From Ancylomarina sp. DW003 (GTDB lineage Bacteria; Bacteroidota; Bacteroidia; Bacteroidales; Marinifilaceae): a DNA stretch of 64,000 nucleotides. The position numbers were made by a program, and so were the translations under genes. The notes under the pieces are model-generated. The model made no database searches and was not told the DNA's origin. It saw nothing but the letters and a program-made list of their open reading frames with translations. Positions 50,200-59,268 of this stretch are shown here, in pieces. Numbering within the stretch: position 1 is the stretch's first letter; each line of letters begins with the position of its first letter. Location: NCBI RefSeq assembly GCF_029029505.1, contig NZ_JAKJSD010000003.1:269027-333026 (forward strand), given 5' to 3'.

Positions 50200-51128
50200 T
50201 ACTACCCTTAATCATTGGTTACATTCTGGATCTGATATTTGGAGATCCACGTAAAATCCCTCACCCCATAGTGGGATTTGGCAATATGATCAGTTTAGGT
50301 ACGAAGAAACTCAATCAGGGTGAAAATAGAATAGCTAAAGGTGCTTTCATGAGTTTGAGCTTAATCCTACTCATTTATTTTTCCTTTTTCTTTCTATCAA
50401 ATCTGATTTTAGGCTTTGAAAAATGGAGTTTTATAGCTTTCACATCCATATTTGTATTCTATGGTTTAGCCAATAAGAGCCTGCTTCAGGAAGGTTATGA
50501 GGTTTTTAAACATCTCGAAGAACAGGGATTAGAAGCAGGACGTAAGCGTCTATCGTGGATTGTAGGTCGTGATACCAAAGGACTTAGCGAACAAGAAATT
50601 CGCTTAGCGGTATTCGAAACCTTGTCTGAAAATCTATCGGATGGTGTGGTGGCACCTTTATTTTATTACGCAGTAGGTGGTTTGCCAGCTATGATGGCCT
50701 ATAAGATGATCAACACTCTGGACTCCATGATTGGCTATAAGAATGAAAAATACCTGTATTTTGGACGAGTGGCAGCTCGAATTGACGATGCAGCGAACTT
50801 TATTCCAGCACGTTTGACTGCCTTTCTGATGATTTTAGTTAGCCTGTCCTACAGAGGTTTTGTCTTTATTTTCAGATATGGACGATCGCATACCAGTCCC
50901 AATGCCGGTTATCCGGAGTCGGCTCTTGCTGGCATCTTAGATTGCCAGTTTGGTGGTGCCCACGATTATGGCGGAAAGCTAGTCGAGAAACCATATATTG
51001 GAGAGAACAACAGACCTATTAAGCATTCTGAAATCAAGCGTATTGCCTACATTAATCATGCGGTTTGTTTTGTCACAATTCTATTCATATCAGTTTTTTA
51101 TATTGGCATCAATTTATTTATCAAATAG
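50178..51128 (+). CDS. cbiB: Adenosylcobinamide-phosphate synthase
   Basis: This 316-residue integral membrane enzyme attaches aminopropanol phosphate to adenosylcobyric acid. It has several hydrophobic segments (about 5-20, 60-75, 80-95, 210-230, 295-313) and the family motifs D-L-I-F-G-D-P-R-K-I-P-H-P, R-L-S-W-I-V-G-R-D-T, E-T-L-S-E-N-L-S-D-G-V-V-A-P and N-T-L-D-S-M-I-G-Y-K-N. The start codon lies inside the cobD-like gene, so translation is coupled. It is followed by cobU after 59 bp. Confidence 0.94.
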   Translation: MEQIELIILPLIIGYILDLIFGDPRKIPHPIVGFGNMISLGTKKLNQGENRIAKGAFMSLSLILLIYFSFFFLSNLILGFEKWSFIAFTSIFVFYGLANKSLLQEGYEVFKHLEEQGLEAGRKRLSWIVGRDTKGLSEQEIRLAVFETLSENLSDGVVAPLFYYAVGGLPAMMAYKMINTLDSMIGYKNEKYLYFGRVAARIDDAANFIPARLTAFLMILVSLSYRGFVFIFRYGRSHTSPNAGYPESALAGILDCQFGGAHDYGGKLVEKPYIGENNRPIKHSEIKRIAYINHAVCFVTILFISVFYIGINLFIK

Positions 51129-51187
51129 ATTGATTAGTTTTAATCAAACAATTTCTCCTTTTCAGGAAGAGAGTTAAGAATAATATC

Positions 51188-51700
51188 ATGATTCATCTTA
51201 TTACAGGCGGTCAGCGCTGTGGAAAAAGCGAATATGCTGAACAACTGACACTTGAACAATCCAATAATCCTGTTTATTTGGCAACATCACGAGTTTGGGA
51301 TGATGGGCACCGTGCACGCATTGAAGCACATAAAGCTCGTCGTGGTGAACAATGGGAAAGTATTGAGGAAGAAAAAGCTTTAAGCTCTCACGATTTTACC
51401 GGACGACTTGTTCTGCTGGATTGTATTACCCTTTGGTTGACCAATATCTTTTTCGATAATGGTGATCAGGATGAGAAAAGCTTGGAAGATGCTAAAGCTG
51501 AACTGGACAAAGTTCTTGCTCAGGATTGTGATTGGATTATTGTGAGCAATGAAGTCGGATTGGGGGGGCATCCGGGGAATGAAGTGGCTATGAGGTTTAA
51601 CGATTTGCAGGGAAGAATCAATCAATATATTGCAAAAAAGGCCGATAAGGTCAGTCTTGTGATTTCGGGTATACCTGTCGAAATCAAACCTTCAAAATAG
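51188..51700 (+). CDS. cobU: Adenosylcobinamide kinase/guanylyltransferase
   Basis: This 170-residue bifunctional enzyme phosphorylates adenosylcobinamide and transfers GMP. It has the P-loop G-G-Q-R-C-G-K-S at 7-14, the guanylylated histidine (H48 in E-A-H-K-A-R-R), and L-L-D-C-I-T-L-W-L-T-N near 77-87. The C-terminal N-E-V-G-L-G motif is present and the length is normal. It is the third gene in the cobamide operon. Confidence 0.95.
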   Translation: MIHLITGGQRCGKSEYAEQLTLEQSNNPVYLATSRVWDDGHRARIEAHKARRGEQWESIEEEKALSSHDFTGRLVLLDCITLWLTNIFFDNGDQDEKSLEDAKAELDKVLAQDCDWIIVSNEVGLGGHPGNEVAMRFNDLQGRINQYIAKKADKVSLVISGIPVEIKPSK

Positions 51701-51807
51701 AATTTTTCAGTAAAAAATATGTTGATAAAACATAAAACGGACTTATGTGCAATGCTCTCTTTTATTATCTTTATCAACTCACAAAATAACCGACTAACAA
51801 CACTAAA

Positions 51808-52965
51808 ATGACCAAATTAAAAATCAATCTCTTACTTATTGCTTGCATAAGCTTTTGCTTTTTAAGTGCTTGCAAGCGCGTTGAGAAAAAACAAACTGAA
51901 AACAAGGAAATCATTCGTGTAGGTGTTTTCGATAAAAATGGTGACAGCCCCTGGTGTATTACCGATGCTATTGAGGCACTACATATTGACCCAAATATGA
52001 AGGCCGAAATGGTTCGTGCTTCTCAAATCATGTCTGGTGAATTGGATAGTTTTGATGCTATTGTATTTCCTGGCGGTAGCGGACGAGGCGAGACTCAGAG
52101 TTTGGGCGATGCTGGTATGGAAAAATTGGTGAAAATGGTAAAAGAACAAGGCAAATCTGTGGTTGGTATTTGTGCTGGTGCTTATATTATGACCGAAACA
52201 CCTGATTACCCAAGTTTGGATTTGAATGGTTGTGAAGCCATTGATATTGAACATGATCACCGCGGTCATGGCTTATCTAAATTTTCATTGACGAAAGAAG
52301 GTAAAGCCATTTTCCCTGAGCTGAAGGACAGAAAAATTTCATTTTGTCAGTACTACGAAGGTCCTGTTTTGGTTCCGGCAAAGTCTGGTGCAAAATTTAT
52401 GGAGTTAGCTACCATGCTTAGCGATGTGCACACCGTTGAAGGTTCACCTGCTGATATGACAAACAATCGCCCTTTTGTTGTGGCTGCCGAAGTTGGAAAA
52501 GGTAGAGTGGCTTCATTTGTTGGTCATCCTGAGTGTACGCCGGGTATGCGTTGGATGTTACCTCGTATCGTGCGTTGGACTTGCAATAAGGAATTAATTT
52601 CGTATCCTGAGAATGTGGTTCGTCCGGATTTCTTTAAGAATGAGATTATCTACACCAAAGAGATTAACGATTTGCAGTCGAAATACCACAAACAATTGAG
52701 CGGTACTCGTGCTGAGAAATTGGAAGGGATCGAAAAAGTGATCGAACTGGCTTGTTGGTCGTCAAAAAAATGGATTCCGGGTATGCTTCGCGATAAGGAT
52801 GCCATGGTAAGAGTAAAAGCTTCCTGGGCATTGATTAAACTGGAGAGAACAGACGCCATTCCTGATTTGGAAGCTGCCGTTATGACTGAAAAAGACGCAG
52901 CAAGCAAAATTGAATTAGAGAAAAATTTGAAAACACTAAAAGGAATTTTAGGCGCAAACAGCTAG
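51808..52965 (+). CDS. Amidotransferase-like lipoprotein with HEAT-type repeats
   Basis: This 385-residue lipoprotein has a lipobox L-S-A-C with the lipidated cysteine at C22. A BPL_N/class I glutamine-amidotransferase-like domain follows (about 35-260), with P-G-G-S-G-R-G-E (88-95) and the nucleophile elbow V-G-I-C-A-G-A-Y (C122). A C-terminal helical region (about 285-385) reads as two or three HEAT-like repeats (D-A-M-V-R-V-K-A-S-W-A-L-I-K-L). The function is unknown. It lies 107 bp after cobU, before any terminator, so it probably belongs to the cobamide operon, which is unexpected for this domain type. Confidence 0.82.
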   Translation: MTKLKINLLLIACISFCFLSACKRVEKKQTENKEIIRVGVFDKNGDSPWCITDAIEALHIDPNMKAEMVRASQIMSGELDSFDAIVFPGGSGRGETQSLGDAGMEKLVKMVKEQGKSVVGICAGAYIMTETPDYPSLDLNGCEAIDIEHDHRGHGLSKFSLTKEGKAIFPELKDRKISFCQYYEGPVLVPAKSGAKFMELATMLSDVHTVEGSPADMTNNRPFVVAAEVGKGRVASFVGHPECTPGMRWMLPRIVRWTCNKELISYPENVVRPDFFKNEIIYTKEINDLQSKYHKQLSGTRAEKLEGIEKVIELACWSSKKWIPGMLRDKDAMVRVKASWALIKLERTDAIPDLEAAVMTEKDAASKIELEKNLKTLKGILGANS

Positions 52966-52990
52966 CGAATAGCAAGCTGTAAAATATATG

Positions 52991-53020
52991 AAGCGGTCAT
53001 CTCTATTGGGATGGCCGCTT
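52991..53020 (+). terminator. Terminator of the first cobamide operon
   Basis: An 11-bp stem with one G-U pair (52991-53001 with 53010-53020) is followed by TTCGTTTTATTTTT. Confidence 0.88.
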
Positions 53021-53054
53021 TTCGTTTTATTTTTCACCCTTTCGCCTATCGGCA

Positions 53055-53073
53055 CTTTCCCTAGAAGGGAAAG
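53055..53073. repeat. Palindromic element 1
   Basis: CTTTCCCT and AGGGAAAG (53055-53062 with 53066-53073) form a perfect 8-bp stem with a 3-nt loop. Confidence 0.5.
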
Positions 53074-53097
53074 CTTCATCTATTAATCTCAAGGCAT

Positions 53098-53137
53098 ATC
53101 CATCGAGATTCTCCCTTTTCAGGGGAATCCGATGGAT
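53098..53137. repeat. Palindromic element 2
   Basis: ATCCATC/GATGGAT at the ends (53098-53104 with 53131-53137), then GATTC/GAATC and CCC/GGG inward, give an imperfect hairpin of 40 nt. Confidence 0.5.
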
Positions 53138-53218
53138 CACGAACACATTAATTAATTTTATAATATGAGTAAATGTCCGGCAGGGCAGAGGCGTGTGTTA
53201 AAATTCAAATATTAAATT

Positions 53219-53265
53219 ATTCAACGACTTTTACCCTTAAATTCCCTAAAGGGAAGTCGTTGAAT
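53219..53265. repeat. Palindromic element 3
   Basis: A perfect 12-bp inverted repeat (53219-53230 with 53254-53265) encloses an inner TTCCC/GGGAA pair at 53242-53246 and 53251-53255. Nearby sequence repeats the C-C-C-T-A-A-A-type motif (53275-53300). Confidence 0.55.
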
Positions 53266-53338
53266 TTCAGTCACACTTTAGGGTAAGGGGTAAAACTGAA
53301 TTTCTTAAAAAAAAGTGAGACCCTCAATCTAAAAAAAA

Positions 53339-54055
53339 TCACAATTCAAACATCGGCACCTCCATCAGTAGAACTTTTGTTTTCTCCTTGCACTTAAATC
53401 TAATTTTTCGAGTCTCGCTAATGGCAAGCCCGTCACGTTTTTCCAATTTAAAATCTTGAATCTGTACTTCGCCTTCTATCACAAATAGATAAACACCATT
53501 CCTTTCTTCTTTTAAGGCATAAGTACTTTCAGAGGTTTCGAAAAATTCACCCAAATGAAACCAGGCATTTTGATGGATCCAAACACCATCGTCTTCGGTA
53601 TAAGGAGAAAGAATTTGTTTCAAGCCATTTTCAGGCTCAATGGCTTCGATAGAAATCTGATCGTATCGGGGCTCCACATTTTGCTTATTAGGAATCAACC
53701 ATATTTGGAGCAGACTGACCTCTTCATCCGGATTGGGATTATACTCAGAATGTAAAACACCCGTTCCTGCACTCATTGCCTGAATTTCACCCGCTTTAAT
53801 TACCGCTGAATTTCCTAAACTGTCTTTGTGTTGTAGTGCACCTGAAAGGGGAATGGTAATAATCTCCATATTATTGTGAGGGTGGGTATCGAAACCTTTA
53901 CCTCCTGCAATTCTATCATCGTTTAAAACTCGAAGCACACCAAAGTGCATGCGATCAGGATTGTAATAATCGGCAAATGAAAAAGTATGATGAGCTTCCA
54001 ACCAGCCACGATTGGCATAACCTCGGCTATCGGCTTTGTGTAAAATGGCTTTCAT
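53339..54055 (-). CDS. Pirin family protein (bicupin)
   Basis: This 238-residue protein has the pirin signature: F-S-F-A-D-Y-Y-N-P near 28-36, metal-binding H-P-H-N-N-M-E near 58-64, and H-S-E-Y-N-P near 102-107. Two cupin folds form the protein. Some pirins act as quercetin dioxygenases and others modulate enzymes, so the function cannot be fixed. It converges on the end of the first cobamide operon and has no obvious functional link to it. Confidence 0.9.
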   Translation of the reverse strand: MKAILHKADSRGYANRGWLEAHHTFSFADYYNPDRMHFGVLRVLNDDRIAGGKGFDTHPHNNMEIITIPLSGALQHKDSLGNSAVIKAGEIQAMSAGTGVLHSEYNPNPDEEVSLLQIWLIPNKQNVEPRYDQISIEAIEPENGLKQILSPYTEDDGVWIHQNAWFHLGEFFETSESTYALKEERNGVYLFVIEGEVQIQDFKLEKRDGLAISETRKIRFKCKEKTKVLLMEVPMFEL

Positions 54056-54496
54056 ATTAGTCTCTCCAAATTATTAATGAAAATTGCTTCTGATACCTAA
54101 GTTACAGCTTTTTTATTTTTCACGACAAATCCCCCTAAAGCCTCAATAGCATCCCACAAAAGATAATTAGGAGAATGTTAATTAAGATGTACTCTATTAT
54201 TTTGAGATTATTCCATTCACTTCGAACCTTATTATTGAGATCCTCAAAGTATAATTAGGTCATGCTCTAACTATAAGTAAGCTGCAAATGTCAGGGTATG
54301 ACTAGGTATTCTTGCTAACTATTGAGAAACTCACAAATAAAGTGAAACCCTCAGCGTGTTTTTCTGTCGTACTCTGACCAGATAATATCGTTTAATTATT
54401 ATTAATCAGAATTATGAGGAGGTGTCTGCACACTGCTATGTTTAATATTAGAAACGAGTTAATCCGGATAGAATAATATAAAAAAAGACAATCATT
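54056..54496. other. Divergent intergenic region
   Basis: About 441 bp between the pirin gene and the SRPBCC gene. I find no clear promoter match, hairpin or gene. The sequence is of ordinary composition for the window. Confidence 0.5.
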
Positions 54497-54946
54497 ATGA
54501 GACTTGAATCGAATACAAGTTTACAAATTCAAAAACCGATTGAAGAAGTTTCTGAAGGGATCGTTAATCCAGCTAAAATGACAATGTATTTTATTTCAGA
54601 GAGTAGCGGTCCACTGAAATCGGGCAAAGAAGTGATTTGGAAGTTTCCAGAATTTTCTGATCAATTTCCTGTGAAAGAGATTAAGATTGAAACTAATCGT
54701 TCAATTTCATTTGTATGGGACTCAGAAACTGTGGTAAACATTACTTTAGAACGCATGACGGGAAAAAGCACTCTGGTGAGAGTAAGTGAAGGCAGCAAGG
54801 AACTTAATGAAACCAACCTAAAATGGGTTTTAGAGAATACGGCAGGATGGGCAAATTTCCTAGCTTGTATGAAAGCCTATTTGGAATATGGCGTACAGCT
54901 TAGAAAAGGCGCATACGATTTTATGAGAAAAAAATTAAACGACTAA
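54497..54946 (+). CDS. SRPBCC/AHSA1-like protein
   Basis: This 149-residue protein has the START/AHSA1 fold pattern: an initial strand (S-L-Q-I-Q-K-P-I-E-E-V-S-E-G-I-V-N-P-A-K-M-T-M-Y-F), a central beta-rich part with I-S-F-V-W-D-S-E-T-V, and a long C-terminal helix with N-T-A-G-W-A-N-F-L-A-C-M-K-A-Y-L-E. These proteins bind small hydrophobic ligands or assist Hsp90; the role here is unknown. It precedes the DUF2200 gene by 18 bp and is probably in one transcript with it. Confidence 0.82.
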   Translation: MRLESNTSLQIQKPIEEVSEGIVNPAKMTMYFISESSGPLKSGKEVIWKFPEFSDQFPVKEIKIETNRSISFVWDSETVVNITLERMTGKSTLVRVSEGSKELNETNLKWVLENTAGWANFLACMKAYLEYGVQLRKGAYDFMRKKLND

Positions 54947-54964
54947 CATTAAAATAGTTTCAAG

Positions 54965-55342
54965 ATGAAAGTTACTGCCGAAAAAAATGAAAAGGTTGCC
55001 AATATGATATTTGCATCCATTTATCCACTTTATTTGGATAGACTGGAGAAGAATGGTAGAACAAAAGAAGAACTCAACCAAGTAATAGAATGGCTTACTG
55101 GCTATGATAAAGATGATTTACAAGTACTTATTGAAAAGAAAGTAACTTTTAGAACATTTTTTCAAAAAGCTAAAATACATCCTAACGCACACTTGATTAA
55201 AGGAGTCGTTTGTGGTTATCGGATTGAAGAAATAGAGGATGAATTTGAATTGTATAAACAATGCAGACGTATGGAAAAGCTCATTGATGAATTGGCAAGA
55301 GGTCGAAAAATGGAAAAGATTTTAAGAAAAGAGGCTAAATAG
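54965..55342 (+). CDS. DUF2200 protein
   Basis: This 125-residue soluble protein contains the DUF2200 pattern: the sequence M-I-F-A-S-I-Y-P-L-Y-L-D-R-L-E-K-N-G-R-T-K-E-E-L near 15-37, I-E-W-L-T-G-Y near 42-48, and F-R-T-F-F-Q-K-A-K-I-H-P-N-A. The last is related to YdhG-type small proteins. The function is unknown. It forms a pair with the SRPBCC gene and ends before the terminator at 55381-55418. Confidence 0.85.
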   Translation: MKVTAEKNEKVANMIFASIYPLYLDRLEKNGRTKEELNQVIEWLTGYDKDDLQVLIEKKVTFRTFFQKAKIHPNAHLIKGVVCGYRIEEIEDEFELYKQCRRMEKLIDELARGRKMEKILRKEAK

Positions 55343-55380
55343 AAACCGTATATCACCGGTGTTCACGATCTTACAAAAGC

Positions 55381-55418
55381 TGATAAAGGCACTTCCTATC
55401 TTCGAAGTGCCTTTATCA
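55381..55418. terminator. Bidirectional terminator
   Basis: A perfect 15-bp stem (55381-55395 with 55404-55418) with an 8-nt loop sits between the convergent DUF2200 and PepSY genes. The T tract is weak, but the stem is strong. Confidence 0.82.
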
Positions 55419-55453
55419 TTGTATCAAGAATTTATATATTCTAAAACTTGCCT

Positions 55454-56587
55454 TTATCGTCTCATTTTTTTCTTTGCCCTCCACATTAGGAATCCTGTTA
55501 CAGGTAAACTGGCACAAAAAAGGCTCGACAGGAATACAATTATTTTACCTAACAAACCGAAAATTCTACCGGTATGTATGTCATAATTGGCTGTGATCAG
55601 TTTCTCTCCGGTATTCTTATCCTCATGCTTTCTCTCTTTTAAGTTCTCACCCGAATATTGATCGTAATAAACCTGATGGGAAATCGCATATTTCGCCTCT
55701 TTTTCCTGAATATAGAACTGTATACATGAGGTACTGTCCTTTGCAGGGTACATTCTAAACGCTGCAGCATTGGGGTAGTTGGTACGAACATTTTCTAAAG
55801 CCAGGTTTTCTACACCAGCAACGAATTCCTGTGACGGCTTAGATTTGGGTTGCGATAAATCCGGAGGGGTCGTACTTCCTGAAGCAATAACATACACAAT
55901 ACCCATAAACCATTTAAATGACCAAACCATCCCCGTAAGGGCAATAATTAAAGCGACCAATGCGGTATAAATTCCCAAAACATTATGCAAGTCCATCATT
56001 TTCCTAAAAAAGGAATAGTTTTTAGTCCATTTAATCTGAAATAAATTCTTTGCTCTTTTAAAACTCCTGGGCCACCACAATACGATTCCACTTATCAGCA
56101 AAAAAACAAATATAAAGGTACTCCATCCAACAATAGGTTGACCAATGCTGGTTTTTAGCAATAGGCTCCAATGAAGCATTTTAATGACATTAAAGAAATT
56201 GGTTTCTTCATTTACAATGCCTTTTATTTCACCACTGTATGGATCAACATAGGCCGATTGGTAGTAATCAATGGTCTGAAAATAAGTGATTCCTTCCTTA
56301 TTTTTTTTGTAGGAATAAAATATCCAGCTCTTTTCAGGATTGGGGTAAATGGTCACATAACTGACTTCCATATCGGTACCAATACGATCCTGAACCTTAG
56401 CTGTTAATTCGCTTAAAGGAAATTGATTTTCCCCAATTGCCTCCACTTTTATCATATCTCTTCTAATCCAGTCCTGAAGTTCGTCCTGAAAAACATAGAT
56501 GCAGCCTGTAAGTGATAGAATCAAAACGATTATTCCCGATCCAAGACCTAACCAAAGATGCAATTGCCTAAACATTCTTTTCATCAT
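55454..56587 (-). CDS. PepSY-associated membrane protein
   Basis: This 377-residue protein has four membrane segments (about 10-32, 142-165, 195-222, 343-368) and PepSY-type extracytoplasmic domains. It shows H-L-W-L-G-L-G-S-G near 10-18 and conserved histidines (M-L-H-W-S-L-L, D-L-H-N-V-L-G). PepSY_TM proteins next to siderophore receptors are thought to reduce or help release iron. It is 71 bp downstream of a TonB-dependent siderophore receptor gene in the same direction, which supports that role. Confidence 0.87.
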   Translation of the reverse strand: MMKRMFRQLHLWLGLGSGIIVLILSLTGCIYVFQDELQDWIRRDMIKVEAIGENQFPLSELTAKVQDRIGTDMEVSYVTIYPNPEKSWIFYSYKKNKEGITYFQTIDYYQSAYVDPYSGEIKGIVNEETNFFNVIKMLHWSLLLKTSIGQPIVGWSTFIFVFLLISGIVLWWPRSFKRAKNLFQIKWTKNYSFFRKMMDLHNVLGIYTALVALIIALTGMVWSFKWFMGIVYVIASGSTTPPDLSQPKSKPSQEFVAGVENLALENVRTNYPNAAAFRMYPAKDSTSCIQFYIQEKEAKYAISHQVYYDQYSGENLKERKHEDKNTGEKLITANYDIHTGRIFGLLGKIIVFLSSLFCASLPVTGFLMWRAKKKMRR

Positions 56588-56658
56588 TCTTTGTCGTATT
56601 AAATTAAAAATAGCAAGTCCCGAATAAACAGAACTTGCTATAAACCACTAAACTGTAT

Positions 56659-59082
56659 TTAAAATTGATAGGTAAATTTAGCTATTAAATGTCTTGGCTG
56701 TTGCGGATTGATGGTTGTCCATCCTTTGTAGTATTCCTTATCAAACACATTGTTCAGCTTAAGTCCCACGTGAAACTTATCGTTTTTATAAAATAAGGAA
56801 GCATTTGCAATGGTGTAGGCAGGCACAGTAAAGAAACTTGTTGGACCGCTGTAATAAATGGCTCTTTCGCTTGCACCATTAAATCCAGCTCCTAATCCAA
56901 AACCTTTCAATTTTCCTTTCGGGATTTCATAATTGGCCCAAAAGTTATAAATATCTTCAGGACCAGCTTCCAATGGTCTGTCCCCAATCAAGACAGGATT
57001 ATCAGATTTCTTTGTTTCGCTATCATTTTTACTGTACCCGGCACGAATGTTTAAGCCTTCAATGGGATTAGCATTAAGTTCAATTTCGAATCCTTTACTT
57101 TCAACCTCGCCACCTTGTATCTTGTTTTTTGGATTATCAGGATCCATCATTACCCTGTCTGATACTAAGATGTTATAGTAACTAATCATTGCATTCAATC
57201 TGCCATTAAACAGGTTACTTTTTACACCAAATTCATACTGATTGGCTTGCTCCGGGTCAAAAGTTTTCGTTCTTTGATTTGAACCATTAGCTTCTGAAAC
57301 AATGGCAGGTGCCACATTGCTAAAACCATTTTGATAATTTGCAAAGACCGATAAACGATCCAAAATTGGTTGGTAAACCACACCAAACTTAGGCGATAAA
57401 GTTGTTTGGTCATAATCATCTTCATTCGATTTTGTATCGCCTTCCTCAACAAAATGATCCAATCTAAGACCAATCATTGCGGAAAGAGTAGGCGTAAAAT
57501 TGATCACATCAGAAACATAAGCACTATAAACCTCCGTCTTGGTTGTGATATTATTTAAAGTTTTAGAGGCCAATGCTGCATCGGCAGCCGATTTGGAAAG
57601 ATTGTAAACATCGTCTTCAACAGTTGGTGTAAATGGGTTATCACCACTTATAATTCCATCTGCTGTAACATTACCAAAGAAGGCATATCCGGAACTATTA
57701 TCAACCTTTGCAACATGATAATAGTCCATACCAATAACCATTCTGTTTCTGATATTTCCCAGCTTTAAATCACCAATAAAATTTTGTTGAATATCTGTTG
57801 TATTGCTTGTTGAATTTTGTTTGCTGATATGACGAGTGAAAACAGTTCCTTCAAGTGCACCAAAATCGTACAAATAAGAGTAGTAACCGTCGGTTTTGGT
57901 ATGGCTTCTTGAAACCAAAGTTTGTGATCTCCATTTGTCATTTATCTTGTAGTCCATCTCAACTCTATAATTCGATGTCGGATTTTTTATGGATAAATCA
58001 TTGGAAGTAAACGACAGTTTGTTGTTGTAATTCAACTCATCCAGATTCTTTGCTTTCGAAGGGGCTGCTCTGTTTAGAAACAGCATAGCTGGATTGGTTT
58101 GTTCTCCTGCCGAAATTTCTGAATAGAATGAAAAAGACAATTTGTTATTCACTTGGTAAGACAAGGAGGGAGCTAGAAAGAACGATTTTTTGAATCCCGC
58201 ATCCTGATAACTATCTTCGGTATGATAAGATGTATTTAATCTGAAATAAATTTTCTTCTGATCATCCAAAGCAGTATTAAAATCACCAGAAATACGATTC
58301 AGCCCATAAGATCCTGTTGTATAGGAAATTCGCCCTCCAAAACCTTTATATGGCTTCTTGGTCACCACATTAATTAAGCCTCCATAAGAAGTAACCGTAC
58401 TTCCGAACAAGGTTGCCGACGGACCCTTAAGAACTTCAATGCGTTCTACATTTGCATCGTTAATCGTTCCGTTTGTTAAACCTGGTAAGCCATTTACCAA
58501 CTGCGGTTGAACATTAAAGCCACGTAGCACATAATAACCGGCACCATCGCCACCACGTCCAGTGGACTCCCATAGCTTTTCCACACCAACTGCATTTTGT
58601 AAGGCATGCTCAAAATTGGTAATCAACTGACTCTCCAATAAATCATTTGTAATTGTACTATACACCTGAGAGTTTTCAATATCCTTTAAAGGAAGTTTGG
58701 ATACATAAGCCGTTTGCTTTCTCGAAAACTTATTGATTCTTTCTCCTTTCACGACAAACTCGTCTAAGATTTCATTTCCTTCATACATTTTAATTAAAGA
58801 AAGATCCGTTGTACTGTTATCACCTACATTCACTTTGATTTCTTTGGTTTTATAGCCCAAATAAGAAAGTTGTAAAATGTATTCGCCTTTTTTTATATTG
58901 ACCAATGTAAAATCGCCCGAGGGGTGAGTTTGAGTCCCAATAGTTGTATTCTGAAGTATTACATTTACCCCAATTAAGGGAATATTATTATTGTCTTTTA
59001 TCTGCCCAATAATTTTTCCATTTTGGGCGTAAACACTCATCGTGCTAATAAGAGTTAAAACAATTAGAATTGCTTTTTTCAT
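56659..59082 (-). CDS. TonB-dependent siderophore receptor
   Basis: This 807-residue outer-membrane receptor has a signal peptide (1-19), a carboxypeptidase-regulatory-like domain (about 22-105), a TonB-box-like region, a plug (about 135-245) and a beta-barrel ending in Phe (A-K-F-T-Y-Q-F). The plug contains G-Y-Y-V-L-R-G-F-N-V-Q-P, V-E-R-I-E-V-L-K-G-P-S-A-T-L-F-G and G-G-L-I-N-V-V-T-K-K-P, typical of FhuA/FepA-like siderophore receptors. It is first in an operon with the PepSY protein. A promoter match lies just upstream. It is flanked by cobamide genes, but iron-siderophore uptake is the best call. Confidence 0.88.
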   Translation of the reverse strand: MKKAILIVLTLISTMSVYAQNGKIIGQIKDNNNIPLIGVNVILQNTTIGTQTHPSGDFTLVNIKKGEYILQLSYLGYKTKEIKVNVGDNSTTDLSLIKMYEGNEILDEFVVKGERINKFSRKQTAYVSKLPLKDIENSQVYSTITNDLLESQLITNFEHALQNAVGVEKLWESTGRGGDGAGYYVLRGFNVQPQLVNGLPGLTNGTINDANVERIEVLKGPSATLFGSTVTSYGGLINVVTKKPYKGFGGRISYTTGSYGLNRISGDFNTALDDQKKIYFRLNTSYHTEDSYQDAGFKKSFFLAPSLSYQVNNKLSFSFYSEISAGEQTNPAMLFLNRAAPSKAKNLDELNYNNKLSFTSNDLSIKNPTSNYRVEMDYKINDKWRSQTLVSRSHTKTDGYYSYLYDFGALEGTVFTRHISKQNSTSNTTDIQQNFIGDLKLGNIRNRMVIGMDYYHVAKVDNSSGYAFFGNVTADGIISGDNPFTPTVEDDVYNLSKSAADAALASKTLNNITTKTEVYSAYVSDVINFTPTLSAMIGLRLDHFVEEGDTKSNEDDYDQTTLSPKFGVVYQPILDRLSVFANYQNGFSNVAPAIVSEANGSNQRTKTFDPEQANQYEFGVKSNLFNGRLNAMISYYNILVSDRVMMDPDNPKNKIQGGEVESKGFEIELNANPIEGLNIRAGYSKNDSETKKSDNPVLIGDRPLEAGPEDIYNFWANYEIPKGKLKGFGLGAGFNGASERAIYYSGPTSFFTVPAYTIANASLFYKNDKFHVGLKLNNVFDKEYYKGWTTINPQQPRHLIAKFTYQF

Positions 59083-59113
59083 ACGAAATATAATTTAAAG
59101 TAAATATTTGAAG

Positions 59114-59144
59114 CAAAATTATATTCAGACCTATTCATCTGCAA
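59114..59144 (-). promoter_or_regulatory. Promoter of the siderophore receptor gene
   Basis: On the minus strand, TTG (59144-59142), a 20-bp spacer and TAATTTTG (59121-59114) match the Bacteroidota consensus. It leaves a short leader of about 25 nt. I see no Fur-box that I can defend. Confidence 0.55.
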
Positions 59145-59268
59145 TCCCATATTGTAGGTATTCTAATCATTTAGGCTAATTAGAAAAACATATTCTCTAG
59201 CATCAATATTCCTTAAGTTTGAAAAGGCTTTTTGTGTAAATTGCGAGCCTTACAAACAAACTAAACCT

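Larger units (their letters stand above)
52966..53338. other. Intergenic region with terminator and palindromic elements
   Basis: About 373 bp between the amidotransferase-like gene and the convergent pirin gene. It holds the terminator at 52991-53020 and three separate palindromic elements at 53055-53073, 53098-53137 and 53219-53265. The sequence looks like stacked small intergenic repeats and contains no gene. Confidence 0.6.

Noticed and set aside
59083..59268. A cobalamin riboswitch or Fur box between the siderophore receptor and cobT.
   Set aside because: No conserved blocks of either are visible; only a Bacteroidota promoter on the minus strand.
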